From contig JADKBO010000002.1 in NCBI GenBank assembly GCA_016715105.1, forward strand, positions 482,622-546,621: a DNA stretch of 64,000 nucleotides, in the 5' to 3' direction. Positions 43,463 to 52,665 of the stretch are shown here, piece after piece. The DNA is from Saprospiraceae bacterium. GTDB lineage: Bacteria > Bacteroidota > Bacteroidia > Chitinophagales > Saprospiraceae. Within the stretch, counting starts at the first letter, position 1. The number at the start of each line of letters is the position of its first letter. The position numbers and the translations under genes are program-made. The notes below the pieces were generated by a model. That model was not told the DNA's origin. It made no database searches and saw nothing but the letters and a program-made list of their open reading frames with translations.

Positions 43463-44155
43463 TCAAACAAGCGTTACATACCTGTCTTCATCAAAGTGTG
43501 ACACGTTGTTATAATATTCCAAACTTGGTTTTGATAGAAAATTAATTTTGGTGTGGGAAGCATTATAAACTTCCCATGTCAATTTTATGATGTCGCTTAT
43601 TGAGAGACTTTTGACGAGTCCAGTGGCAATGCTTACAGGTCCACCAGAGGTGACAATGAGTACGTTTTGATTTTTGGACTGTTGATAAATGGTTTCGAGG
43701 CCAGAGACCACCCGTTCAACATATTCGGCCCAGTTCTGAAGTTCTGAATGTAATTCACCTTTGGCCCAAGCCAGAGTAGTTTCCTCATAAAATTTTAAAT
43801 AAGCAATTTTTCGTTGATCAAATAAAGATGGATCTTCTTGGAGCCATTCTTTGATTGTTTGATTGGGGTTGATGTGGTTTGTCCAATGTTCTTTGACAAC
43901 GGCGGGTCCTAAATGTTCGTCAAATGCAGCATCAATTACAATCTCTTTATTTATTCCCATTGCTGATAACAAGGTCTCAGCAGTTTGTCTGTGGCGCAAT
44001 AAATTACCTGTGACGATGATATCAGGTATCCAATTGTCCTTTTTTAGGCCATGACCCAATCGCATGCTCTGTTCAAAACCCAAAGGTGATAAATGGTCAT
44101 AAATCGGTTTTCCAAATTGTGCCTGACCATGTCTTGCTAGCATACAATAACCCAT
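43463..44155 (-). CDS. Histidine phosphatase superfamily protein
   Basis: 230 residues with the N-terminal motif MLARHGQAQFGKPIYDHLSP, whose His would take the phosphate, and LRHRQTAETLLSAMG with the second Arg. FDEHLGPAVVKEHW carries an acid candidate. The usual later motif (SHGG) reads VLIVTSGGPVSIATG, so the second catalytic His is replaced by Ser. This form is common in a Bacteroidota subgroup, to my recollection. The protein may be a weak phosphatase or have another function. It converges with the TonB receptor gene, 11 bases apart, and has no partner gene. Confidence 0.8.
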   Translation of the reverse strand: MGYCMLARHGQAQFGKPIYDHLSPLGFEQSMRLGHGLKKDNWIPDIIVTGNLLRHRQTAETLLSAMGINKEIVIDAAFDEHLGPAVVKEHWTNHINPNQTIKEWLQEDPSLFDQRKIAYLKFYEETTLAWAKGELHSELQNWAEYVERVVSGLETIYQQSKNQNVLIVTSGGPVSIATGLVKSLSISDIIKLTWEVYNASHTKINFLSKPSLEYYNNVSHFDEDRYVTLV

Positions 44156-44220
44156 AAATAATCAAAAGTTTAATTCACAACAATAAACGAAAGTTTAAGT
44201 TCTGTAATGAGATATGGGCA

Positions 44221-44256
44221 AAAAAATAGCGAAAGATTCCTACCAACCTTTCGCCA
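44221..44256 (-). terminator. Terminator of the tlpA-like gene
   Basis: GCGAAAG and CTTTCGC form a 7-bp stem with a 12-base loop. On the minus strand the stem is followed by TATTTTTTT. It lies 40 bases after the stop of the gene at 44296. Confidence 0.75.
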
Positions 44257-44295
44257 TACTTGAAAATTATGCGATATTTTGAAAACCCTGAGGTT

Positions 44296-44790
44296 TTATT
44301 CTTTCGTAAATTTCTTGAATAAATCTTCCAATTCAAATTCATCTCCAGGGCTATATCCTGTGTGAGCGTATAGGATATTACCTTCTTGGTCCACTAAAAA
44401 TGATTGTGGAATGGATTGAAAATTAAGCGCTTGTTGCAATGCTTGATTGGAGTCCACCAAAATATTATATTCCCATCCTTTTGACTTCACCAAAGCGGGT
44501 ACTTTTGCAAATCCTCTTGCGTCATCCACACTGATGGCCATGATCTGTACGCCATATTTGGTTTTCCAACCGGGATAAAGCTCAGCCATCGCGTCGAGTT
44601 CTCTTTTACATGGAGCGCACCAAGTAGCCCAAAAACTGACAAAGGTGAGTTTGTTTTTTGCAAATTCTGATTTTACACTGATCGACTTTCCATCCAATTG
44701 TTTGAGTGTAGCGTCGGGGAAGACCCTATCTGCACCCGTAAAGGATAAAAGCATGAAAGTGAAAAAAAGCCCAAAAGCAAATTGTTTCAT
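44296..44790 (-). CDS. TlpA-like thiol-disulfide oxidoreductase
   Basis: About 164 residues from ATG 44790, which opens a signal peptide (MKQFAFGLFFTFMLLSFTGA). The frame runs 30 codons further upstream without homology character. The redox motif is FVSFWATWCAPCKRELDAMA (CAPC), followed by VQIMAISVDDARGF, and the cis-Pro loop NFQSIPQSFLVDQEGNILYA. TlpA-like proteins reduce disulfides in the periplasm, for example in cytochrome maturation. It is divergent from a DUF6029 gene and near an Omp28-type gene, which itself has a CPNC thioredoxin-like motif, so the three may act together. Confidence 0.87.
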   Translation of the reverse strand: MKQFAFGLFFTFMLLSFTGADRVFPDATLKQLDGKSISVKSEFAKNKLTFVSFWATWCAPCKRELDAMAELYPGWKTKYGVQIMAISVDDARGFAKVPALVKSKGWEYNILVDSNQALQQALNFQSIPQSFLVDQEGNILYAHTGYSPGDEFELEDLFKKFTKE

Positions 44791-45101
44791 TTTACTTGTT
44801 TGAATAAGATTAACGGAAAACTTTCCGCGTTTTGTATTTAAGACGACACAAATATCCTTTTGTAACACTTTTGTGATCAATTAAGACTTTCTTAGCATGA
44901 CGAAAGATATTTGTACCAATTGCATCACAACATTATGGTCAAACACCTTGCCAAAAATTATAATACGTTCGCAAGGCGTGTGATTGAGGGTAATTTTGCC
45001 ATCTTTGTATAGTGCAAATGTAAACTTGCGGACTTTTTTATTAAGTTGAAATTGTTGAAAATAATAAGCTTATCCGCAAACGCGTAACTCGATGTATAAA
45101 A

Positions 45102-46793
45102 ATGCGACAAGGTAAAATGAAGGTAAAAGCATTTGATAAAAGGAAGTGTAAAACCAGCGTTTGGTTGCTCTTGGTTTTCTTTTTGGCACAAAACTTATAT
45201 AGTCAAGAAAAGGATAGAGGATATCTCACAGGTAGTCTGGATGTGAATGCCAATGTATTCATCAAAGATTCTTCTATCAATGCGTTTGGTTTACCACAGT
45301 ATGAAAGGCAATTTTTTGGAGGGGAATCTTGGCTCAATTTGCAGTACAATATAGGGACCTTGACTGCAGGCATCAGGTATGATATGTTTATCAATTCAAA
45401 CTTGAGAAATCCAAATGATTCTTATTCAGGACAAGGAATTGGCAGATGGTACATGAAAAAAAGTTTTGATAAGTTGGACATCCAAGCCGGCTATATTTAT
45501 GATCAGATTGGCTCAGGAATCATATATCGATCTTATGAAACCAGACCATTGTTTATTGACAACAGTTTGCTTGGCGCGAGCGTAAATTACAAATTCTCAG
45601 ATCGATTCAACATCAAAGGATTTGCGGGCAAACAAAAAGATGCCTTTGACATTTACCAAGGCACCATCAAGGGGCTCAACTCTGAATTATACAATTCTTT
45701 TGGTGAAGAGAATCCCCTTACTTTGTTGACAGGTATTGGATTCATTCACAAAACGATCTCTGATGATGCCATGGAAAGGGTGGTAAACAGTTTGAAGTCT
45801 TATTTACCCGTCGATAGATTTGGTCCGGTTTATAACAGTTATGCTTATTCGTTGTACAACACGTTGAGTTATAAAGCAGTGACTTGGTATCTGGAAGGCG
45901 CACTCAAATCAAGAGATATTTTTTACAATCCAGATGCGCCGAAACTAGAACCAAATGGAGCTTCTACTTTTGGAAAATATGAATTTAAAAGAGGGAGTGT
46001 TTTATACTCTAGTTTGAGTTTTTCATTGGGGAATTTATCTATGACCCTGGAAGGTAAGAGAACTGAAAACTTCAACTTCAGAATAGACCCCAACTTGCGA
46101 CTACTCAGAGGATACATTTCCTATATACCACCGATGAATAGGCAGAATACTTATCGACTGCCTGCGCGTTATGCACCATTTACTCAAGAACTTTCAGAAC
46201 AAGCATTCCAGATTGATGCCAAGTACCGTTGGAGCAAAAAATTCCAAACCAACTTAAATGTTTCTGCCATCAATACGCTCAAAAATGTGAAACTCTATCG
46301 AGAAATCTACTTTGAAAACACATTCAAACCAAACACCAACTGGAACTTTACCTTTGGTGTACAAAATGTGCAGTACAATCAAAACATTTATGAGCAGAAG
46401 CCCGACGCAGGTATTGTAAAAACCATTGTGCCTTTTACAGACATTCTCTATAAAATAAGTAATAAGAAGTCAATAAGATGGGAAGCACAATACATGAGTA
46501 CGCAGCAAGATTTTGGAAGCTGGCTCTATAGCCTCATTGAAGTAGGTTTGGCCCCTAGTTGGATTTTTGAGACGTCTATTATGTATAACGTTGACCCAAA
46601 AAGAACCCTCGTTGGAGCAATAAAACCAGAAAAAATTCTTTATCCAACACTTGGAGTTACCTACAGTAAAGATGTCAATCGTTTACAAATTAAATATGTA
46701 AAGCAGGTAGAAGGCATTGTGTGTAGTGGAGGCATTTGCAGATTAGAGCCTGCTTTCAGTGGAGTGCGTTTTACTTTAAGCTCTCAATTATAG
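45102..46793 (+). CDS. DUF6029 family outer-membrane protein
   Basis: 563 residues with an N-terminal hydrophobic segment (VWLLLVFFLAQNLYSQ) after a Lys-rich start; MRQGKM (45102) and the Met five codons on are both possible starts. The mature protein is strand-rich and aromatic: LTGSLDVNANVFIKDSSINA, GGESWLNLQYNIGTLTAGIR and the ring-like GQGIGRWYMKKSFDKLDIQA. It ends PAFSGVRFTLSSQL. DUF6029 proteins are large outer-membrane barrels of Bacteroidota without known function. It is followed by Omp28 after 4 bases, so the two are in one operon. Confidence 0.85.
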   Translation: MRQGKMKVKAFDKRKCKTSVWLLLVFFLAQNLYSQEKDRGYLTGSLDVNANVFIKDSSINAFGLPQYERQFFGGESWLNLQYNIGTLTAGIRYDMFINSNLRNPNDSYSGQGIGRWYMKKSFDKLDIQAGYIYDQIGSGIIYRSYETRPLFIDNSLLGASVNYKFSDRFNIKGFAGKQKDAFDIYQGTIKGLNSELYNSFGEENPLTLLTGIGFIHKTISDDAMERVVNSLKSYLPVDRFGPVYNSYAYSLYNTLSYKAVTWYLEGALKSRDIFYNPDAPKLEPNGASTFGKYEFKRGSVLYSSLSFSLGNLSMTLEGKRTENFNFRIDPNLRLLRGYISYIPPMNRQNTYRLPARYAPFTQELSEQAFQIDAKYRWSKKFQTNLNVSAINTLKNVKLYREIYFENTFKPNTNWNFTFGVQNVQYNQNIYEQKPDAGIVKTIVPFTDILYKISNKKSIRWEAQYMSTQQDFGSWLYSLIEVGLAPSWIFETSIMYNVDPKRTLVGAIKPEKILYPTLGVTYSKDVNRLQIKYVKQVEGIVCSGGICRLEPAFSGVRFTLSSQL

Positions 46794-46797
46794 AACA

Positions 46798-47622
46798 ATG
46801 AAAGGAAACAAAAAGATACAGTTTATTTACGGCTTGTTTAGTTTGGTCTTTTTTCTGGGATGCACCGAAACTCCCGTTCCCATTCCAGAATTTGAGCTTC
46901 CCAACACCGATCGTGTTGTTTTGATAGAATATTTGACGGGTGTTAAATGTCCCAATTGCCCCAAAGCAACGGCCGTCTTAAAAAACATAGAAAGTACTTT
47001 TCCGGGCAAAACAGCGGTTGTTGCCATTCACGGTAGATTACAAACAGAGCCTTTGAAAGAAAGTAAGTTTGATTTCAGGGCACCTATTGCCACACAACTC
47101 GAAAACTTTCACAGTCCTTTCCTAGGAAAACCATCTGCTTTACTCAATAGGAATAAGTTTATTGATGAACCATTCAAACCTGTGGATCTGGTGGATTTAT
47201 GGCCATCTTATATTCAGGAAATCCTCCAACAGGAATACCTGATTGACATTTTACTTTCGACCCAATACAATCCGACAACTAGAATTGTCACACTTCAAGC
47301 TTCACTGCTTCCTAAAAATACCATTTCCAAACAGATGAAAATTTCTGTATTTGTTACTGAAGGAGAAATTATTGACGCTCAAGAAACCATTGGATCTATC
47401 ATTGCAGAATATAAACACGAAAATATTTTGAGAGCCATGTTGACCAATGTTGCTGGCGACGATATCCAAGAACCATTGATTAAGGCTAGTCCATTGTTAA
47501 AGAGTTACAGCTATACCATTCCCGAAACCTTCAAACCAGAAAATATGGAAATAGTCATTGCAATTGCAGACGCCACTACTGGAAATATTGACCAAGCCGC
47601 CAAAGTAAAAATAATTCAATAA
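46798..47622 (+). CDS. Omp28-related outer-membrane lipoprotein
   Basis: 274 residues. It begins with a lipoprotein signal (IQFIYGLFSLVFFLGCTE; lipobox LGC). The thioredoxin-like half has VVLIEYLTGVKCPNCPKATA, with a CPNC pair that could be redox-active, and FSSPFLGKPSALLNR-type strands. The second half is an Ig-like sheet (MKISVFVTEGEIIDAQETIG). Omp28 proteins are surface lipoproteins first described in Porphyromonas. It follows the DUF6029 gene directly, and the next gene starts right at its stop. Confidence 0.85.
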   Translation: MKGNKKIQFIYGLFSLVFFLGCTETPVPIPEFELPNTDRVVLIEYLTGVKCPNCPKATAVLKNIESTFPGKTAVVAIHGRLQTEPLKESKFDFRAPIATQLENFHSPFLGKPSALLNRNKFIDEPFKPVDLVDLWPSYIQEILQQEYLIDILLSTQYNPTTRIVTLQASLLPKNTISKQMKISVFVTEGEIIDAQETIGSIIAEYKHENILRAMLTNVAGDDIQEPLIKASPLLKSYSYTIPETFKPENMEIVIAIADATTGNIDQAAKVKIIQ

Positions 47623-48309
47623 ATGACTTTTGGAGAAAAGGTTATTGCTTATCACGAGCAACTAGAGTTCAAAGGAGTGTTGCCAGATAAAATCACCATG
47701 ATGAATCCATTCAAGGAATCGACCTTGATCAGTGACATTGCCAAAGTTTTTTATTCGAAATATTACAATGACCAACAGCCTAGAAACCTGATTTTGGGAA
47801 TTAATCCTGGACGGCTAGGAGCAGGTTCTACGGGCATACCATTTACAGACACCAAAAGATTGATTGAATTTTGCCATATTGAAATTGAAGACATTAAAAC
47901 CCACGAACCATCGTCTGTTTTTGTTTACCACCTCATCCATGCTTATGGAGGTGTACAAGCTTTTTATCAAGATTATTACATCAATTCCGTATGTCCACTT
48001 GGCTTCACGATCACCAATGAAGCGGGCAAAGAAATCAATTACAATTATTACGATAGAAAAGATTTGCAGGAAGCAGTTTTACCTTTCATTGTTGAGAATA
48101 TTAATAAGTTGATTGCAATGGGTTGCAGAAGAGAAAAGGCCTTCTGTTTAGGTACAGGAAAGAATTATAAATTCCTCAACCAACTCAATCAGGATTTTCA
48201 TTTCTTTGATGAAATTGTACCACTAGAACATCCCCGATACGTCATGCAATACAAGGCAAAACAGATAGATTTTTACTTGGAGGATTTTGTAAGAAAACTT
48301 ACGCTCTGA
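47623..48309 (+). CDS. SMUG2-like uracil-DNA glycosylase family protein
   Basis: 228 residues starting on the base after the Omp28 stop. It carries the glycosylase core ILGINPGRLGAGSTGIPFTD, with the G-I-N-P-G-R nucleotide loop of SMUG-type enzymes. YINSVCPLGFTITNEAGKEI and AFCLGTGKNYKFLNQLNQDF follow, with EIVPLEHPRYVMQYKAKQ as the C-terminal H-P-R loop. It would excise uracil or oxidised pyrimidines from DNA in the cytoplasm. Earlier databases list it as DUF4918. The catalytic details are inferred from family patterns. Confidence 0.82.
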   Translation: MTFGEKVIAYHEQLEFKGVLPDKITMMNPFKESTLISDIAKVFYSKYYNDQQPRNLILGINPGRLGAGSTGIPFTDTKRLIEFCHIEIEDIKTHEPSSVFVYHLIHAYGGVQAFYQDYYINSVCPLGFTITNEAGKEINYNYYDRKDLQEAVLPFIVENINKLIAMGCRREKAFCLGTGKNYKFLNQLNQDFHFFDEIVPLEHPRYVMQYKAKQIDFYLEDFVRKLTL

Positions 48310-48323
48310 GTGCCTTTATTACC

Positions 48324-49613
48324 TCAGTTTGTTTTTGAATGAGTAAGTAACCTGGTTCCGACACTGCATGATAAACATTTGAGCTTGCTGCAATAATCTT
48401 TCTTTAGAAATAATAAAGCCTGAGAATCCAGAGCCGTTCTGACCGGCGCACCAAGTTTCCTCCAGGATTGAATGACCATATTTTTTTCCGTGGGCATGGC
48501 ATCCAATAATTCAATTGCTCGATCCTTGAGCGCTTCTTCTCCCTGTAAATTGCCGTATAAAAATATGAATGGCAAAATCGCATTGATGATGATGCGTTCC
48601 CGCAAATCTGCAGTGATTTTTGCATTTTTCACTCCTACACTTTTACCAAAAACATAATGGGTTTTCCAATATTCGTTTGGTTCAACTTCAAACAAAGAAG
48701 CTAAGTCAGGCAGTTTTTCTGCGTGGATTACCTTACTTACAAGATTGGTATGCTTCACAAAAAACGCACTCATCTGACCCAATCGGATTGTCGGAAATCC
48801 AGCAGGCAATAATTTTCCAAATTTCCAGAAGACTGGATCCATTTCTGTAAATTGATATTTGACCTTTTGGATTTTATATTCTTTTAAAAGCGATAAGCTG
48901 TATTCGTCTAGGTTTGCGGCGTCATGCAGAAGACCAGCATTTCCGAAGAGGATACTTTCAACCCTGAAAGGGTCAAAGCTGTTTTTTTGGATTATTTGGT
49001 AGGGCAAATTGCTTGCCAATCGTTCGAAAGCATCTCCGTTGGTTGGTCCACCAAAAGCTCTTGCAATGAAGGTAAAAAGTAGTTGCTCAAGATTTTCATT
49101 TACATTTTGAATGGATTGGCTCATCGTGGCCATTTTTAACTGCCATTTTTGTGCAACAAGAGCCGGGTAAGATAAAGAAAGGCGTTCTGTCAACGCAGCA
49201 TTCAGATGGTTGGCACAAGGAATCCATGTGGTATTATTTTGCAGGGATTCATAAGTGTGAAGAAGTGTGGGATCAATCCAAGATTTCACTTCAATGGTTG
49301 GAATTTGAAGGTCTTGCTGAGTGGAAAATTTTACCTCTTTATCGTTTTCATATACGACGTGCAAAATGACACTTTGATAAGCAGTATCTATTTGGTGGTT
49401 GTGTTTTTGCCAATCACTGGAGTAAACATGCATCTCTACATTTCCTGCCCAGATGACGCCATCTATTTTTATTTTGGAATTGTGAAAATCTGGCCCCGAG
49501 CCTTCATTGCGGTAACCATATTCCAAAATTTCAACCAATCTACCGTCGGTTGTTTTTGGGTTTTGAATACGTTTGGTTTGCCAGAGATAATATAACAGGT
49601 CTTCTTTGATCAT
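48324..49613 (-). CDS. DUF2851 family protein
   Basis: About 429 residues starting at MIKEDLLYYLWQTKRIQNPK (49613), which fits the common DUF2851 start; an extra 14 codons are open upstream. Family segments include LEILEYGYRNEGSGPDFHNS, KIKIDGVIWAGNVEMHVYSS, DWQKHNHQIDTAYQSVILHV, and AFGGPTNGDAFERLASNLPY. The G-N-V-E-M-H and H-x-H-x-x-D patterns near residue 75-90 suggest a nuclease-like metal site (PD-(D/E)XK), but this is an inference. Near the C-terminus, YCSKLKCLSCSVGTRLL holds three cysteines that could bind a metal. Confidence 0.85.
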   Translation of the reverse strand: MIKEDLLYYLWQTKRIQNPKTTDGRLVEILEYGYRNEGSGPDFHNSKIKIDGVIWAGNVEMHVYSSDWQKHNHQIDTAYQSVILHVVYENDKEVKFSTQQDLQIPTIEVKSWIDPTLLHTYESLQNNTTWIPCANHLNAALTERLSLSYPALVAQKWQLKMATMSQSIQNVNENLEQLLFTFIARAFGGPTNGDAFERLASNLPYQIIQKNSFDPFRVESILFGNAGLLHDAANLDEYSLSLLKEYKIQKVKYQFTEMDPVFWKFGKLLPAGFPTIRLGQMSAFFVKHTNLVSKVIHAEKLPDLASLFEVEPNEYWKTHYVFGKSVGVKNAKITADLRERIIINAILPFIFLYGNLQGEEALKDRAIELLDAMPTEKNMVIQSWRKLGAPVRTALDSQALLFLKKDYCSKLKCLSCSVGTRLLTHSKTN

Positions 49614-49760
49614 GGCTGGAGTAAATTTTTCATAAAAGAATTCCAAAACTCTCACAATCTGAGTTTTGAATGAAAGTAAAGATAAGGTCTATTTTTGTTT
49701 TACTAAAAATATCCAATCCAAAATATTCAAAAAAACAAGGAAGAAAACGGGTCAGAGGCT

Positions 49761-50255
49761 TTAATCTACTCTCTCGTATAATTTAAAAGTGTAGTTAAAT
49801 TCATTTTTGTCGTCTGCAAGATGTGGCTCTTCACTGACCAAAGACCAATCTGTAAGGTTTACTTCTGGAAAAAAGACATCGCCTTCAGGCTCTATGTCTA
49901 CTTCAGTAATATAAAGTTTGTGCCAAAGAGATTGAGTAAGTTCATAGATCTGTCCACCACCAATGATGAAAACTTCTTCTGCGCCAGTATTATGCGCATT
50001 GACCAAAGCTTCTTTGATTGAATGAACGACGACACAATTGGAGGAAATGAAAAAAGGATCTCGTGTAATGATGATATTTGTGCGGTTTGGTAAAGGGTTT
50101 CCGATAGACACGTAGCAATTCCGGCCCATGATTACTGGGTGGTTGATGGTTGTCTTTTTGAAATACTTTAAATCTGCGGGAAGATACCAAGGAATCTCAT
50201 TGTCTTTACCAATGACATTGTTTTTGGCTTTGGCCACAATACAAGAAATGATCAT
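49761..50255 (-). CDS. folA: Dihydrofolate reductase
   Basis: 164 residues, full length. It reduces dihydrofolate with NADPH for thymidylate and purine synthesis. Motifs: IISCIVAKAKNNVIGKDNEI, PWYLPADLKYFKKTTINHPV with the substrate Asp, IMGRNCYVSIGNPLPNRTNI for NADPH, and EVFIIGGGQIYELTQSLWHK. The end KNEFNYTFKLYERV is the standard last strand. It is on the minus strand 28 bases from the mrdA remnant, with no thyA nearby. Confidence 0.96.
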   Translation of the reverse strand: MIISCIVAKAKNNVIGKDNEIPWYLPADLKYFKKTTINHPVIMGRNCYVSIGNPLPNRTNIIITRDPFFISSNCVVVHSIKEALVNAHNTGAEEVFIIGGGQIYELTQSLWHKLYITEVDIEPEGDVFFPEVNLTDWSLVSEEPHLADDKNEFNYTFKLYERVD

Positions 50256-50282
50256 AAGCGAGTTTTGTAATTTGAGAATTTA

Positions 50283-52131
50283 TTATTCTTCTGTAAGAAG
50301 ATCGGGAGTCAGCAGTAAATTTTTACTGAACATGTCGTCTTCAAGGTATTTTCTAGCCGGTCTAATGGTATCCGTGAGATATTTTTCCATGACCAATCCC
50401 CCGATGGGTACGGCATAACGAGCACCAAATCCTGCATTTTCCACAAAAACGGCAATGGCAATTTTTGGATTATTTTTTGGAGCAAACCAAAAAATACAGA
50501 GTGGTCCTCCCCAAAAGGTTTTGAGAAGTTCCTGTTTTACCACAAACCAATATCATCAAGAAAGGCCTTGTAGCTGTACCAGCTTTGACCGCCATTTGCA
50601 TCCCATCAACCACAGGATTGTAATATTTCTGATCGATCCTCATCATTTTCTTTTCTGTAAATTTGGCAGGAATAGATATGTTGGAATTTCTAAACTTTCT
50701 GACGAGGTGAGGGGTTATGTAATATCCTCTATTAGCTATAGCAGCAGCAATATTAGCCATTTGTACCGTGGTTAGTTGGAGCTCGCCTTGTCCTATTCCC
50801 AAAGACAACATATAAGTTGCTTTCCACCCTGATGCTTCTCTGCGGTATAAGTGATCATAAAATTTTGAATCAGGGATAAAACCATCATTTTCATAAACAT
50901 TATCTGTACCTAAGGGGTGACCCAATCCAAATTCATTCAAATAAGAAACAAGAGTATCAATCCTATGCCAGGCTTTTTTGGATTGTAGAAATTGACCATG
51001 TCGCGCATCAATTGATAATAGTAAGAATTGCAAGAATACTGGATGGCCATTGAAATATTTTGAGCAGTAGGGTGTGATTGTGACATTTTTGAAATTTTCC
51101 ACCTCCAATGTAATATGCCCCTCTACAACCAATACCTCTATCAGGGTATGTACCCTTTTGCATGGCAATCAAACTAAAATACACTTAAAAATAGAACCTG
51201 GTGGATATTCTGCTTTTACTGATCTGTCATAAATTGGCTTGTTCACATTGTCCCTAATGATAGAGTCAAAAATACTGGTTCCGACTGCATTGGGGTCGTA
51301 TGTCGGAGAACTAACCATTGCCAAAATTTCACCAGTACTAGGTTCAATGGCAACCAAAGAACCTCTTTTATTTGCAAAAAGCCTTTCTGCATATTCCTGA
51401 AGTTTGAGATCTAGAGAACTTTCAATGTCTAGTCCCGCAATGGAGGCAGAGTCCAGTCTTCCATTGTCAAAAGATCCTACTTTTCTTCCAAGGTTGTCTT
51501 TAAGAATATAAGAAACACCTTTTACGCCTCCCAATTCACGCTCATACATTTTTTCCAAACCAGTTTTGCCAATGTAATCGCCCATGCTGTACAAACCATC
51601 GGATAGTTTGATGATTTTTCTGTCAACCTCACCCAAATAACCTAAGACGTGTGCGGCATTTTGGTGTGGATAGGCTCTGGTACTGCGCAATTCAGGAAAA
51701 AATCCTGGGTACTTGTACATATGTTCTTTGAAATAAGCGAAACGTTCTGGACTCACTTTCGACATAAAAACAAATGGCACAGATTTACTGAATTGTCCAG
51801 ATTTCCAATCTTTCGTCAAATAAGCTTTAAAATCTTCTTTTTGTATGCCCAATAAATTGCAAAATGAAAGGGTATCCATCTTTGGGTCAATATTGCGATA
51901 GGTGACCATGATGTCATAGGTAGGCGCGTTGGCCACCAATAATTCACCATTTCTATCTACTATGATTCCTCTTGAGGGCAAAACAGTTTGCCTGTACAAA
52001 GCAGCAGATTTGGTTTCGTTACTAAAGGCCGGATCGAAAATTTGAAGGGACGCAACCTTGAATGCCAATGCAACTGCAGCAGCAATAAAAAAATAGATAA
52101 TGGTAAACTGACGTTTTTCTAGATTTTTCAA
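50283..52131 (-). pseudogene. mrdA: Penicillin-binding protein 2 with at least five frameshifts
   Basis: The first 320 codons (52131-51169) are a normal PBP2 start: one membrane helix, dimerisation domain and the catalytic YPPGSIFK (SxxK). From 51175 on, the reading frame changes repeatedly. SLIAMQKGTYPD and YYIGGGKFQKCHNH are in a second frame, YSCNSYYYQLMRDM (SxN) in a third, and KKAWHRIDTLVSYLNEFGLG to VCGKTGTSQN (KTG) in another. FAPKNNPKIAIAVFVENAGF to the end is in the last. Every break (near 51175, 51075, 50976, 50517 and 50487) can be fixed by one base, mostly in a homopolymer. With mreC and mreD upstream, the gene should elongate peptidoglycan; the breaks are either decay or consensus errors. 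Confidence 0.85.
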
Positions 52132-52140
52132 ATCACTGAA

Positions 52141-52665
52141 TTAAAATTTTGATCTAAATATCAGATGCAACAAGATAAATAAAACCAGCGAAGGAATTAC
52201 TGTAAAGATAGTATTCAGAAATATATCAAAGAAATAAACGAACGTAAATGCTTCAAATGAAAAGTAGGCAAAGCAATGTATGAGCATCATCACACTAGTA
52301 TAGGAGATAAACCAAGAAAATCCTGTTTGCACAAGCGTAGGACTTGTCTTATTGGTGTAACCTTCATATGGGGCCAAAAACCTTAAAATAAGTGCTCGTA
52401 AATACCCTGTCACTACTAATGCTGCCGCATGAACTCCGGGACTATTATAAAACATATCCACTGTAATACCGATGGCAAAACTTGCCAGTAAAACCACCGC
52501 CTTTGGTGTATTGACTGGCAACATGAGGATGATGAATGGATAAATGAGGAAGTGAATGTAATGAAATGAACCTATGCCTAGATCAACCCTGTTCAGGACC
52601 AATAATTGAAGCAGTAATAATCCTATTGCTCTGACTATGTTTCTATAAATGGCCGTATTGTTCAT
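52141..52665 (-). CDS. mreD: Rod-shape-determining protein MreD
   Basis: 174 residues, nearly all hydrophobic with about five membrane helices (AIGLLLLQLLVLNRVDLGIG, FHYIHFLIYPFIILMLPVNT, VVLLASFAIGITVDMFYNSP, PGVHAAALVVTGYLRALILR). The D-M-F-Y-N-S-P-G turn is typical of Bacteroidota MreD. It is a membrane partner of MreC in the elongasome that directs sidewall synthesis. The start overlaps the mreC stop by 4 bases, and mrdA follows after 9 bases, forming an operon. Confidence 0.9.
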   Translation of the reverse strand: MNNTAIYRNIVRAIGLLLLQLLVLNRVDLGIGSFHYIHFLIYPFIILMLPVNTPKAVVLLASFAIGITVDMFYNSPGVHAAALVVTGYLRALILRFLAPYEGYTNKTSPTLVQTGFSWFISYTSVMMLIHCFAYFSFEAFTFVYFFDIFLNTIFTVIPSLVLFILLHLIFRSKF

